DNA of 60,521 bases from Haemophilus paracuniculus (GTDB lineage Bacteria > Pseudomonadota > Gammaproteobacteria > Enterobacterales > Pasteurellaceae). Each line of letters starts with the position of its first letter. The stretch's first letter is position 1. The DNA is taken from assembly GCF_002015115.1 (NCBI RefSeq), contig NZ_MUYA01000012.1, positions 1 through 60,521 of the forward strand. The letters run 5' to 3'. Positions 1 through 7,325 of the stretch are shown here, piece by piece. The notes beneath the pieces are model-generated. The model did not search any database, was not told the origin of the DNA, and saw nothing but the letters and a program-made list of their open reading frames with translations. The position numbers and the translations under genes are program-made.

Positions 1-212
1 AAAGTTTAATCGCTCAATATGCTGACACAAAAATCACTTAATAATGAATTTCTAGTTTAAGCACCTATCGAGACTTCAAAATCAAAAATATGTTTTCAAA
101 ATCAATCATCAACAAGTGCCCACACAGATTGTCTGATTCGTTGTTAAAGAACAAAAAACAACGACGCACTGTAATCAATCAAACTTCTTCACAACAGTGC
201 ATCGTTGTGTGC
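1..212 (-). other. rRNA operon leader (16S gene lies just off the left edge)
   Basis: Read on the minus strand, this stretch has the order of a gammaproteobacterial rrn leader: promoter, a hairpin, a boxA-like TGTTCTTTAACAA (141-153), then CAGACAATCTGTGTGGGCAC, which closely resembles the segment upstream of Escherichia coli 16S rRNA. It ends at base 1 with TTGAGCGATTAAACTTT, resembling the E. coli sequence that immediately precedes mature 16S rRNA. The 16S gene itself is not in the window. Its presence is inferred from this match and from the promoter at 218-245. Confidence 0.85.
141..206 (-). promoter_or_regulatory. rrn antitermination region: boxB-like hairpin and boxA
   Basis: On the minus strand, arms at 194-206 and 160-172 can pair over 13 positions (one G-U pair). 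A U-rich stretch (complement of 153-158) and the boxA-like TGTTCTTTAACAA (141-153) follow. Hairpin then boxA is the order of the Nus-factor antitermination signals of rRNA operons. The hairpin followed by U residues also resembles an intrinsic terminator, which antitermination would need to override. Confidence 0.6.
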
Positions 213-217
213 GGTGC

Positions 218-245
218 ATTATAGGCAAAAACAAAACCAACGCAA
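218..245 (-). promoter_or_regulatory. rrn P1-like promoter
   Basis: On the minus strand a TTGCGT -35 (240-245) is separated by 16 bases from a perfect TATAAT -10 (218-223). A GC-rich discriminator beginning GCACCGC follows. The 16-base spacer and GC-rich discriminator are the hallmarks of stringently controlled rRNA P1 promoters; E. coli rrnB P1 has the same geometry. It drives transcription leftward out of the window. Confidence 0.75.
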
Positions 246-275
246 GCACTTTTTGCAAAAATTTTAAAAAATCGA

Positions 276-327
276 ACCGCTTGCATAAAATTAAAGCAAA
301 ACGAACAACAAGCGGGCAGTTTCTGCC
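276..327 (-). terminator. Inverted uptake sequences, possible terminator of the Sel1 gene
   Basis: Two uptake-signal cores face each other: ACCGCTTGC (276-284) and ACAAGCGGG (308-316). A further small hairpin, GGCAG/CTGCC, lies at 315-327. They sit directly after the stop codon of the leftward gene at 347. No strong T-run follows, so termination here is only a possibility. Confidence 0.3.
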
Positions 328-346
328 AAATTTTTAGCACATCGGT

Positions 347-1144
347 TTATAAATTCCCTGCTCGCAATGGGCGGTTAGCTTTCATATCTTGATACCAATC
401 ACAGGCTTGCTGGCTAACGCCCATATCACACACTCTGCCCATTAGCTCCATTCCTTGTTGCTTATTGCCCCTTTGGCTATAATCCAAATGAGCTTGAATC
501 ATTGCTCCCCGATAATTGAGATCTTGCCTTGCTTTATTTGCCCATTGATAGGCTTGTTCATAATCTTGACGTGTAAAATCCCCAAAATAATACATTTGAG
601 CCAATCGATAACGAGCATTGCCTCGGGTTTCTTTAATAACAGAATCTCCTTTCTTATCTTTTTCCGCTTTAATCAACTTATCAGGCAAATTGGCAAGTTC
701 AGTAAAGCCTGCTTTGGCTTGCATTCCATCTTGTTGAATGCCGTTTTTCCCCCAATAGTACATATCCGCAATCCAAAATTTCGCATTATAAAATTCGTAT
801 GTATCTTTGGCTTTGGGATTATAAATTATCCGTTGATACCATTCTAAGGCTTTTGGATAATCGGGTGGAAACTGATTACTTCGTTTCAGTGAACAACTCC
901 CATTTCGATAAGCATCTGCAAGACGATCTTGCCCCTGCACATTATTTTGCTTTGCTGCTTCTTCCCACCAATATAAGCCTTCCAAATATTGCCCTTCATC
1001 ACAAAACTGATCAGCGACAACAGTCTGTGCCTTTGCATTACCTTGTTTGGCTAATTCTAAGGCTTTTGGATTAACTTCGGCAACACTAGTTTGGGCCAAA
1101 AGCAGTGCGGTTAAAGTAGCAAGTAGTTGTTTTTTCATTTTCAT
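347..1144 (-). CDS. Exported Sel1-repeat (tetratricopeptide-like) protein
   Basis: This 265-residue protein begins with a lysine-rich signal peptide (MKMKKQ then about 15 hydrophobic residues) with likely cleavage near SVA|EV around residue 22. The rest consists of Sel1-like helical pairs with the typical pattern A-x-x-x-L-A-x-x-Y-x-x-G and Y-x-x-A-x-x-W-x-x-x-A, for example around residues 45-80, 95-115 and 175-205. Sel1 repeats are alpha/alpha solenoids that mediate protein contacts. The protein is probably periplasmic, and its partner cannot be told. The ATG is preceded by GAGGAAT and begins 3 bases after the stop of the upstream hypothetical gene, so the two are probably co-transcribed. 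It ends about 130 bp before the divergent-looking rRNA promoter region, and both are transcribed leftward. Confidence 0.75.
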   Translation of the reverse strand: MKMKKQLLATLTALLLAQTSVAEVNPKALELAKQGNAKAQTVVADQFCDEGQYLEGLYWWEEAAKQNNVQGQDRLADAYRNGSCSLKRSNQFPPDYPKALEWYQRIIYNPKAKDTYEFYNAKFWIADMYYWGKNGIQQDGMQAKAGFTELANLPDKLIKAEKDKKGDSVIKETRGNARYRLAQMYYFGDFTRQDYEQAYQWANKARQDLNYRGAMIQAHLDYSQRGNKQQGMELMGRVCDMGVSQQACDWYQDMKANRPLRAGNL

Positions 1145-1147
1145 TGG

Positions 1148-1513
1148 TTATTCCTCGTCATATGGATTATTGATATAGGCAGTGATAAGCTTTGGTGTGG
1201 AATAATGTGTCATTCCTGCTGGGACGCTAAATGGCTGTCTTTCTACAATTTGTACATCACCTACTTTTACTTTCAAACTATGTTTCCAAAACAAAGCGTT
1301 CAAGAACCTTTCTTCCTTACCCAAAAAGAATTCATTGTCATACAGAGTATGTTGAGTGGGGAAAACAATTTGGCGAGAAAGGCAAAATTGTAATGGATTG
1401 CTAAGCGGTGAAATCGTGTATTGCCATCTCGCACAGACTTCAACTAATTCTGCATAGCAATGTTGGGTTTCAATAATGCTATTTACCCGAATAACAGTGT
1501 ATTTGGCTGTCAT
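1148..1513 (-). CDS. Hypothetical protein, 121 residues
   Basis: I do not recognise a family. The ORF opens with ATG behind a good AAGGAGC ribosome-binding site 5 bases upstream and is followed almost immediately by the Sel1-repeat gene, which supports it being a real two-gene operon. The product has no signal peptide or membrane segment. It is mixed hydrophobic/charged with three cysteines and reads like a small globular cytoplasmic protein. It could be a partner of the exported downstream protein only if it were secreted by an unrecognised route; there is no evidence for that. Confidence 0.55.
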   Translation of the reverse strand: MTAKYTVIRVNSIIETQHCYAELVEVCARWQYTISPLSNPLQFCLSRQIVFPTQHTLYDNEFFLGKEERFLNALFWKHSLKVKVGDVQIVERQPFSVPAGMTHYSTPKLITAYINNPYDEE

Positions 1514-1666
1514 TTTTGCTCCTTAAATGAAAAATTAAATTGAACATTTTTTAATTATATATTGTTTTTTTTTTTGCACAACTTGCTACGATAATTTGGC
1601 TTGCTAACCGTAGGAAAAATCGCCGATAGGCATTCGTTGAAAAAACGGCTATAATGCTCCCTCGCA

Positions 1667-1706
1667 AGCGGTAGGATTTCGCGAAATTTTGGCAAATCCT
1701 ACCGCT
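1667..1706. terminator. Perfect inverted uptake-sequence hairpin
   Basis: Arms AGCGGTAGGATTT (1667-1679) and AAATCCTACCGCT (1694-1706) form a 13-bp perfect stem with a 14-base loop, followed by TTTTA. The arms are two head-to-head copies of the Apl-type uptake signal. It stands upstream of the queC riboswitch, between two divergently arranged units, and may insulate them. Confidence 0.5.
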
Positions 1707-1718
1707 TTTATGTTCAAC

Positions 1719-1756
1719 CTGTGGTTCGCAATCCTCCCACATAAAAAAACTAAGGA
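1719..1756 (+). promoter_or_regulatory. preQ1-I riboswitch controlling queCDE
   Basis: Stem P1 is TGTGG (1720-1724) paired with CCACA (1737-1741). It encloses a 12-base loop containing TTCGCAATCCTC and is followed by an A-rich tail and CTAAGGA (1750-1756). This is the compact preQ1-I layout: P1, a loop with a C-rich end, an A-rich linker, and an AAGGA that forms the second stem of an H-type pseudoknot by pairing with the loop CC. Here AAGGA is also the Shine-Dalgarno of queC, whose ATG is at 1763. The mechanism is therefore expected to be translational: bound preQ1 hides the ribosome-binding site. The pairings are seen; ligand binding is inferred from the family and from the gene controlled. 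Confidence 0.85.
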
Positions 1757-1762
1757 ACTTCA

Positions 1763-2428
1763 ATGTCTTATTCAAAAAAAGCCGTCGTGATTTTTTCTGG
1801 CGGTCAAGATTCGACCACTTGCCTTTTCCTCGCCATTCAAGAATTTGGGCGTGAGAATGTGGAAGTGGTTACTTTTCAATACGGGCAACGCCACCATATC
1901 GAACTCGATAAGGCGAAGTGGATCGCCCAAGATCTCGGGGTGAAGCAGACGGTGATCGACACCTCTGTGATCAAAGCTATCACCACCAATGCGTTAATGG
2001 ACGACAACGCTCAAATCGAGCAACAGGGCGACAAGCCCAACACTTTCGTGGACGGTCGCAATGCGTTATTTTTGCTCTACACCGCCATTTATGCTAAATC
2101 GCAAGGGATTCAAACTATTTTCACGGGCGTGTGCGAAACCGATTTCAGCGGCTATCCCGACTGCCGTGATGTGTTCATCAAATCAATGAACGTGACCCTC
2201 AACTTGGCGATGGATTACAACTTCAACATTCGCACGCCGTTGATGTATCTCACCAAAAAAGAGACGTGGGCGTTAGCCGATCAACTCGGGGCGTTTGACT
2301 ATGTTCGCACCCACACCCACACTTGCTATTTGGGGGTAGAAGGCGGTTGCCACACCTGCCCGAGCTGCGTGCTGCGTGAAAAGGGGCTGAATGAATATCT
2401 CGCTGAAAAAGGGGAAAGCAATGTTTAA
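1763..2428 (+). CDS. queC: 7-cyano-7-deazaguanine synthase QueC
   Basis: QueC converts 7-carboxy-7-deazaguanine to preQ0 using ATP and ammonia, the last step before preQ1 in queuosine biosynthesis. The 221-residue protein shows the ATP-pyrophosphatase PP-loop SGGQDS at residues 12-17 and four zinc-binding cysteines (C188, C196, C199, C202) near the C terminus, exactly as in the family. It is the first gene of queC-queD-queE and overlaps queD by 8 bases. The ribosome-binding site AAGGA lies inside the upstream preQ1 riboswitch, so the product pathway should feed back on its own translation. Confidence 0.97.
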   Translation: MSYSKKAVVIFSGGQDSTTCLFLAIQEFGRENVEVVTFQYGQRHHIELDKAKWIAQDLGVKQTVIDTSVIKAITTNALMDDNAQIEQQGDKPNTFVDGRNALFLLYTAIYAKSQGIQTIFTGVCETDFSGYPDCRDVFIKSMNVTLNLAMDYNFNIRTPLMYLTKKETWALADQLGAFDYVRTHTHTCYLGVEGGCHTCPSCVLREKGLNEYLAEKGESNV

Positions 2429-2843
2429 AATCGCCAAAGAATTTAGCTTTGATATGGCTCATATGCTGGACGGACACGATGGCAAATGCCAAAACCTGCA
2501 CGGACACACCTATAAACTGCAAGTGGAAGTGGCAGGCGAGCTGTTTGCGGACGGGGCAAAGCGTGGAATGGTGATGGATTACAGCGATCTGAAAGCGGTG
2601 GTCAAAACCCATATTTTGGATCAAATGGATCACGCCTTTATCTACGACTTACATAGTGAAAAAGAGTGCAAAGTTGCCCAGTTGCTGATCGATTTGGATT
2701 CCAAAGTGTACGGCATTCCCACCCGCACCACCGCCGAAGAAATGGCGAAATATATGTTTGAAAAACTCGAAAAAGTCGGCTTGCCGGTGAGTTTAATTCG
2801 ATTGTGGGAAACCCCGACTTCTTACTGCGAATACACAAAATAG
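2421..2843 (+). CDS. queD: 6-carboxy-5,6,7,8-tetrahydropterin synthase QueD
   Basis: QueD converts 7,8-dihydroneopterin triphosphate to 6-carboxytetrahydropterin, the first committed step to queuosine. The 140-residue protein has zinc ligands H14, H27 and H29 and the catalytic C23 in the C-x3-HGH motif, as expected of the PTPS/QueD fold. An in-frame ATG exists 30 bases upstream, but the start at 2421 is chosen because it follows a GGGGAAAG ribosome-binding site and begins right at the family's N terminus (MFKIAKEF). The first 8 bases overlap the end of queC, suggesting translational coupling. Confidence 0.95.
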   Translation: MFKIAKEFSFDMAHMLDGHDGKCQNLHGHTYKLQVEVAGELFADGAKRGMVMDYSDLKAVVKTHILDQMDHAFIYDLHSEKECKVAQLLIDLDSKVYGIPTRTTAEEMAKYMFEKLEKVGLPVSLIRLWETPTSYCEYTK

Positions 2844-2845
2844 TT

Positions 2846-3022
2846 GTTACTTTCTTTGCTTGTGCAAAGAAAGTAACCAAAGAAACACACCCCGAACATT
2901 TTGCTTTGTTTCGCTTGTTGCTAATTTCTACGGTCGATTTGTAAACTCGCTTGCTTCGCAAGCTCAAACAGTACAAATCGCCCTTGAAATTTGACGCAAC
3001 CGCTCAACGCAAAATGACGGGG
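2846..3022. repeat. Structured intergenic repeat, family A, copy 1
   Basis: This is one of three related elements in the window (also 11466-11674 and 27256-27430). Part one is a 14-bp perfect hairpin, GTTACTTTCTTTGC (2846-2859) with GCAAAGAAAGTAAC (2864-2877). Part two is a conserved spacer (ACATTTTGCTTTGTTTCGCT). Part three is a branched hairpin with outer arms CGATTTGTA (2935-2943) and TACAAATCG (2972-2980) and inner arms GCTTGC/GCAAGC (2949-2954, 2958-2963). It ends with CGCTCAACGCAAAATGACGGG. Stems differ between copies by compensatory changes. This copy separates queD from queE inside their operon. Confidence 0.85.
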
Positions 3023-3094
3023 AAAATATTCTTCACAAGCGGTAAGTTTATGCAAAATTTTAGAAAATCTGACCGCTTGCAACACCTTTATCAA

Positions 3095-3724
3095 ATGCAA
3101 AATATCATAAATCCTAATCCTGAATATCGTATCGTGGAAATTTTTGAGACCCTGCAAGGCGAGGGTTATAACACGGGTATGCCGAGCATTTTTATTCGCT
3201 TTGGCAAGTGCAACCTTGCTTGTCCGTGGTGCGATACCAATTACAACCAATTTGAAACCAAAACCCTCAACGAGATTATGGCGGTGGTGCGTGGCTTTTC
3301 TGCTCGCAATATCATCATCACGGGCGGCGAGCCGACCATTCAGCCGAACATTGAGATTTTGCTCGATGTGCTGAAAAGTGAGGGCTATTTTATTGCGGTG
3401 GAAACCAACGGTTTGAAGCCTGTGCCGAAGCAGATCGACTATATCGCCACCAGCCCGAAACGGCTCTATCAGAAAAATTATCTGAAACACCATTTGGATT
3501 TCGCCCACGAGGTGCGGATCGTGGTGGACGGCGATGTGCTGGATTTCTGCGAACAGATTGAAAACACGATCAAAGCCGACCGCTACTACCTTTCCCCCTG
3601 CGAGCAAGACGGCGTGATGAATATGCTCGACACCATCACTCAACTCGGCAAACTCAACCAACGCTCGAACAAACCGCACTGGCAGTTGAGTATCCAAACC
3701 CACAAAATTGCGGGGATTGAATAA
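3095..3724 (+). CDS. queE: 7-carboxy-7-deazaguanine synthase QueE
   Basis: QueE is a radical-SAM enzyme that rearranges 6-carboxytetrahydropterin to 7-carboxy-7-deazaguanine. From the chosen start it has 209 residues, with the cluster-binding cysteines C39, C43 and C46 (C-x3-C-x2-C) and the ITGGEP motif characteristic of SAM binding. Upstream in-frame codons exist as far as 2951, but they translate the structured repeat and two facing uptake sequences, so the start is set at the ATG at 3095, where homology-like sequence begins. That ATG lacks a strong ribosome-binding site, so the exact start is uncertain; an ATG at 3050 lies within an uptake sequence. Confidence 0.9.
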   Translation: MQNIINPNPEYRIVEIFETLQGEGYNTGMPSIFIRFGKCNLACPWCDTNYNQFETKTLNEIMAVVRGFSARNIIITGGEPTIQPNIEILLDVLKSEGYFIAVETNGLKPVPKQIDYIATSPKRLYQKNYLKHHLDFAHEVRIVVDGDVLDFCEQIENTIKADRYYLSPCEQDGVMNMLDTITQLGKLNQRSNKPHWQLSIQTHKIAGIE

Positions 3725-3730
3725 AACTAA

Positions 3731-3760
3731 GGGGGTAGATTTTTAGGAAAATCTACCCCC
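3731..3760. terminator. Bidirectional terminator between queE and glpT
   Basis: A 13-bp perfect stem, GGGGGTAGATTTT (3731-3743) with AAAATCTACCCCC (3748-3760) and a 4-base loop, lies between the convergent queE and glpT. T-rich tracts adjoin it on both sides. Confidence 0.75.
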
Positions 3761-3777
3761 TTGCATTTTATTTGAAA

Positions 3778-5103
3778 CTACACTTTTTTGCGGTTAAACA
3801 AGGTTAAAGCAATGAAGCCAAAGGCGAGGAAGCACGAGATGATGAGGGCGTAGAAACCGCCGTCCCAGCCGAACACATCGACCAATTTACCCATCACATA
3901 ACCCGCACTGGCTGAACCGAGCAAGTAGCCGAATAAGCCGGTCAAACCTGTTGCCGTGCCTGTCGCGACACGCGGAACGAGATCCGCCGCTTGTAAGCCG
4001 ATCATCATTACAGGTCCGTAAATCAAGAAGCCAATCGCCACTAAGCAGATGTTATCAATTAACGGGTTGCCTGCTGGGTTTTTCCAGTAAACGATAATCG
4101 CAATTAGCACGCCCACGAGGAAGAGCAACATCGGTGGTGCGCGGTGTCCTTTGAACACTTTGTCGCTCAAATAACCGCTTGCAAGCATTCCAAAGATCCC
4201 TGCATATTCATAGAGGAAATACGCCCAGCTTTGTTTGTCCACGCTGAATTGTTTCACTTCTTTGAGGTAGGTCGGTGCCCAGTCGATAATGCCGTAGCGA
4301 ATGAAATAAACGAACACGTTAGCAATCGCAATCGCCCACAGGAATTTGTTGTTGATGATATATTTGAAGAAAATATCACGGGACGAAAGGGTGTGAGCGG
4401 ATTCGACTTTTTCCACCACTTTTTCGCCTTTCCATTCATCAACAGGCGGTAAACCTTGGGATTCTGGGGTATCACGCATCAGCCAGAACATCACGAAGGC
4501 TAACACAATCGCAATCAAGGCTGGCAAATAAAAGAGGGATTGCCACACACCGAATAGGGATAAACCGAGGATTGCAAGCGGTCCGATCAAGCCACCGCCG
4601 AGGTTGTGCGACACGTTCCACCAGCTCCACCAGACACCACGTTCTGACACCGAGAACCAGTTAGTCATCGTTTTCGCCCCAGGTGGGTAGCCCATTCCTT
4701 GGAACCAGCCGTTGAGGGCGGCAAGCACGATCATAATTGGAATCGAAGCCAACACCCCTGGCACCAGCCCGAAAATCAAGCTCACAATCGCCGAACCGAC
4801 CAAACCAATGGTAATGAAGTATTTCGGATTACTGCGATCCGACACGTTACCCATTACAAATTTACTGATCCCGTAAGCGAGGGAAAGTGCCACGCCCACC
4901 GTACCGAGATCGGCTTTGGTGAAACCGTATTCATCAATCAAATAAGGGATCGCAAGGGAAAAGTTTTTGCGGATTAAATAATACGCCGCATAACCAATAA
5001 ACACGCCAGCAAACACTTGCCAACGTAGCCGTTTATACTCTGCATCGACCCGAGCATCTTCAATGCGAGGGGCAGGGGCTGAGGCTTTGAGGAAAGAAAA
5101 CAT
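3778..5103 (-). CDS. glpT: Glycerol-3-phosphate:phosphate antiporter GlpT
   Basis: This is an inner-membrane transporter of the major facilitator superfamily (organophosphate:Pi antiporter family) that imports glycerol-3-phosphate in exchange for phosphate. The protein has 441 residues and about 12 hydrophobic segments. It carries the GlpT-like N-terminal block with YRRLRW-type sequence (YKRLRWQVF), GYAAYYLIRKNFSLA, MGNVSDRSNPKYF, WFQGMGYPPGAKTM and NPAGNP, all matching E. coli GlpT in order. A GTG 6 bases upstream is in frame, but the ATG at 5103 has GGAG at the right spacing. There are no glp genes around it, so it appears to stand alone. The convergent queE ends 54 bp away. Confidence 0.93.
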   Translation of the reverse strand: MFSFLKASAPAPRIEDARVDAEYKRLRWQVFAGVFIGYAAYYLIRKNFSLAIPYLIDEYGFTKADLGTVGVALSLAYGISKFVMGNVSDRSNPKYFITIGLVGSAIVSLIFGLVPGVLASIPIMIVLAALNGWFQGMGYPPGAKTMTNWFSVSERGVWWSWWNVSHNLGGGLIGPLAILGLSLFGVWQSLFYLPALIAIVLAFVMFWLMRDTPESQGLPPVDEWKGEKVVEKVESAHTLSSRDIFFKYIINNKFLWAIAIANVFVYFIRYGIIDWAPTYLKEVKQFSVDKQSWAYFLYEYAGIFGMLASGYLSDKVFKGHRAPPMLLFLVGVLIAIIVYWKNPAGNPLIDNICLVAIGFLIYGPVMMIGLQAADLVPRVATGTATGLTGLFGYLLGSASAGYVMGKLVDVFGWDGGFYALIISCFLAFGFIALTLFNRKKV

Positions 5104-5135
5104 AACCACATCTCCAATAATAAAAAGATGTGGCT

Positions 5136-5176
5136 ATTCTAATGTAAGATTTGTAAGTTTTGTCAAAATTTACAAA
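5136..5176 (-). promoter_or_regulatory. Candidate glpT promoter with overlapping palindrome
   Basis: On the minus strand a perfect TTGACA (5161-5166) precedes TAGAAT (5136-5141) by a long 19-base spacer. An inverted repeat, TTTGTAA (5150-5156) and TTACAAA (5170-5176), is centred on the -35. This fits an operator for an unidentified regulator but does not match the E. coli GlpR consensus I remember. Confidence 0.35.
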
Positions 5177-5207
5177 GGGAAACGGTTGCTAAAATTTAAT
5201 TGTTTAA

Positions 5208-6251
5208 TTAACGAGCAACTGTCTCTTTTTCAGGGGTTTTGGTGAAGAAAATATCCTTCACTGCCCCGAGTAATTCTTGGCGAACCACCGAGAGTTTCGG
5301 GCGTTCGTGGGCTTGGAAAGCCAGAGGGCGGCAAAATTCCATTGCTTTGATCCCCAAGCGGGCGGTCAAAAGCCCCACGCCGATGCCCTGCCCTGCTCGC
5401 ATTGAAAGTCTAGCGGTGAGATTTTGCGAAAAAAAGTCCATTCCCACATCGCTGGCAATTTCGGTCGCCCCCGCAAACACCATATTAGTTAGCACCATTT
5501 TGAACAGTTTCAAACGGCTGACATAGCCCAGTTCCATTCCATAGGCTCGGCTGATTTTGTTGATCAGCGAGAAATTTCGCCACGCCACCATTAGCACATC
5601 AACAATCGCCAACGGGCTGACCGCCACGATAATCGCATTTTCGGTGGCACTTTTGGTAATCAATTTTTTCACTTGACGATCAATCGGGTTCAACACCGTT
5701 TCGCCAAACAAATAAAGCACCTCTTTGGCGTTGTAGCCCTCGTCCAGTTGCTTTTTCCAACGTTCCGCCGATTGAGCCACCTGCGGATGATGTTCCAACT
5801 CTTTCAGCACTTCGTGGCAGAATTTGGTCGCCATTTCGCCACTTTCGCTCGGCAATTCTTCCAATAAAAGCTGTTGGCTAACTTGTTGATTTTGTTGATG
5901 TTTACGCAAATAAACCAATCTTCGCCACTCACGCACCAACACGCCCACGCCCGTAAAGCTGATTAAAGCGAACACGATTGAGAACGCAAAATAGATCCAT
6001 TGGCGATTTTGGAACGTATCAATCAGCCATTGTACACTTTGAGCCAACACCGCCACGCCAAACAACGCCAACGCCGCCAGTAGCACTCGCACCCAAAAAC
6101 GTGAGGGTTTGAGGCTTTCCTCAATCACCAATTCCGCTTCAACTTCACGGCGTTCTTCCTCAATTTTGACGCTTTGTTCGTCAAATTCTTGCTTGGGTTG
6201 GAAAGTTTGGGTTGAGGAAATTTCTTCCTCGCTAAACACTTGCTTATTCAT
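5208..6251 (-). CDS. UPF0283 (YcjF/TIGR01620) inner-membrane protein
   Basis: A 347-residue protein with a charged N-terminal region of about 50 residues, two membrane segments (about residues 54-75 and 83-105), a basic loop, and a DUF697-like C-terminal half with hydrophobic helices. This is the architecture of the YcjF family, often found next to a YcjX GTPase gene. No ycjX is adjacent in this window. The molecular function is unknown; it is envelope-associated by its membrane segments. It lies 24 bp downstream of dusC on the same strand, so the two may be co-transcribed. Confidence 0.8.
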   Translation of the reverse strand: MNKQVFSEEEISSTQTFQPKQEFDEQSVKIEEERREVEAELVIEESLKPSRFWVRVLLAALALFGVAVLAQSVQWLIDTFQNRQWIYFAFSIVFALISFTGVGVLVREWRRLVYLRKHQQNQQVSQQLLLEELPSESGEMATKFCHEVLKELEHHPQVAQSAERWKKQLDEGYNAKEVLYLFGETVLNPIDRQVKKLITKSATENAIIVAVSPLAIVDVLMVAWRNFSLINKISRAYGMELGYVSRLKLFKMVLTNMVFAGATEIASDVGMDFFSQNLTARLSMRAGQGIGVGLLTARLGIKAMEFCRPLAFQAHERPKLSVVRQELLGAVKDIFFTKTPEKETVAR

Positions 6252-6275
6252 TTGATTTCCTTGCTAAATTTTGGA

Positions 6276-7262
6276 TTATCCCACCGCTTGCATAATGTGC
6301 TTTTTCAAGCCCTCGTAGCCGTGTTCGGTTTTGAGAATGTCGAACAACGCCACCGCTTCGGGATATTCTTTATCGAGGTAACGCAGCCACTGCTTGATTC
6401 GAGCCACGTGGTAAAAACCGCTGTCGTGTTCGTTTTCCATTTGCACATATTGAGCCAGCAGTTGTAGCACTTCCGCCCACGCCATTTTAGGGGCGTTGAA
6501 TTTCACCACACGGCTCAAATTCGGCACATTTAACGCCCCTCGCCCGATCATCAGGCTATCGCAAGCGGTGATTTCGCAGCATTTTTTTGCCGAGTCAAAA
6601 TCCCAAATCTCGCCGTTGGCGATCACGGGAATGTTGAGTTTTTGGCGAATTTCGCCAATCGCTTGCCAGTTGATCCGCTCGGCTCGGTAGCCGTCCACTT
6701 TGGTGCGACCGTGAATGGTAATTTCGTCCGCCCCCCCCTGTTGCACCGCATCGGCGATCTCAAAGCATTGCGAACTGCTGTCCCAGCCCAGCCGCACCTT
6801 GACCGACACAATCTGATCCTTCGGCACAGCTTGTCGCATTGCGAGGGTGGCTCGGTAGATCAAATCGGGATCTTTCAATAACGAAGCCCCGCCATTACTG
6901 CCATTAACGGTTTTTGAGGGGCAACCGCAATTCAAATCAACCCCGTGCGACCCCAATTCCACCGCCAAGTGAGCATTTTCCGCCAACCACTCGGGGTGTT
7001 GCCCCAAAATCTGCACCCGCACGGGCGTGCCAGAGGGGGTAAATCCACCGTTGTGCAGCTCGGGGCAAAGCCGATAAAACGCCTTTTTCGGCAGTTTTTG
7101 ATCGACCACCCGCACAAATTCCGAAATGCAGAGATCGTAATCATTCACTGCGGTTAAAAGCTGCCGCACAAAAGGATCAAGCACCCCTTGCATTGGGGCG
7201 AGGATGACGCGTTTTACAAAATGTTCCACAATTTTTTCGCTGCTATTTTGGGACGCGAACAT
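6276..7262 (-). CDS. dusC: tRNA-dihydrouridine(16) synthase DusC
   Basis: This flavoenzyme reduces U16 of tRNA to dihydrouridine. The sequence matches DusC rather than DusA/B in the N-terminal block [18 protein letters not shown], in [16 protein letters not shown], in the catalytic-cysteine segment [13 protein letters not shown], and in the FMN/substrate motifs HGRT and VIANGEIWD. The N terminus is uncertain. The ATG at 7262 lies in the loop of a palindromic repeat (7250-7297) and adds about 21 residues compared with E. coli. A GTG at 7229 would give a protein starting close to the family's usual first residue but has a poor ribosome-binding site. Confidence 0.9.
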   Translation of the reverse strand: MFASQNSSEKIVEHFVKRVILAPMQGVLDPFVRQLLTAVNDYDLCISEFVRVVDQKLPKKAFYRLCPELHNGGFTPSGTPVRVQILGQHPEWLAENAHLAVELGSHGVDLNCGCPSKTVNGSNGGASLLKDPDLIYRATLAMRQAVPKDQIVSVKVRLGWDSSSQCFEIADAVQQGGADEITIHGRTKVDGYRAERINWQAIGEIRQKLNIPVIANGEIWDFDSAKKCCEITACDSLMIGRGALNVPNLSRVVKFNAPKMAWAEVLQLLAQYVQMENEHDSGFYHVARIKQWLRYLDKEYPEAVALFDILKTEHGYEGLKKHIMQAVG

Positions 7263-7297
7263 CGCGTCCCTACGTAGGGACGCCACGCTGGCGTCCC
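7250..7297. repeat. GTAGGG palindromic doublet, family B
   Basis: Two perfect hairpins stand back to back: GGGACGCG/CGCGTCCC (7250-7270) and GGGACGCCA/TGGCGTCCC (7277-7297), joined by TACGTA. Related elements occur at 25725-25748, 43450-43497 and 27456-27480. Each has TAGGG or CCCTA at the stem edge but a different arm sequence. This copy overlaps the start region of dusC. Confidence 0.7.
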
Positions 7298-7325
7298 GTA
7301 AAATTAGAAAAAATCCAACCGCTTG

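Noticed and set aside
1551..1775. Minus-strand frame upstream of queC
   Set aside because: It runs through the facing uptake sequences and the riboswitch and ends inside queC; no ribosome-binding site.
2638..2976. Reading frame on the minus strand over the queD end and family A repeat
   Set aside because: It translates the repeat; a similar frame appears over copy 3 (27162-27416). The similarity is due to the repeated DNA, not a conserved protein.
2921..3703. Long minus-strand frame opposite queE
   Set aside because: Shadow of queE, which has clear radical-SAM motifs on the plus strand.
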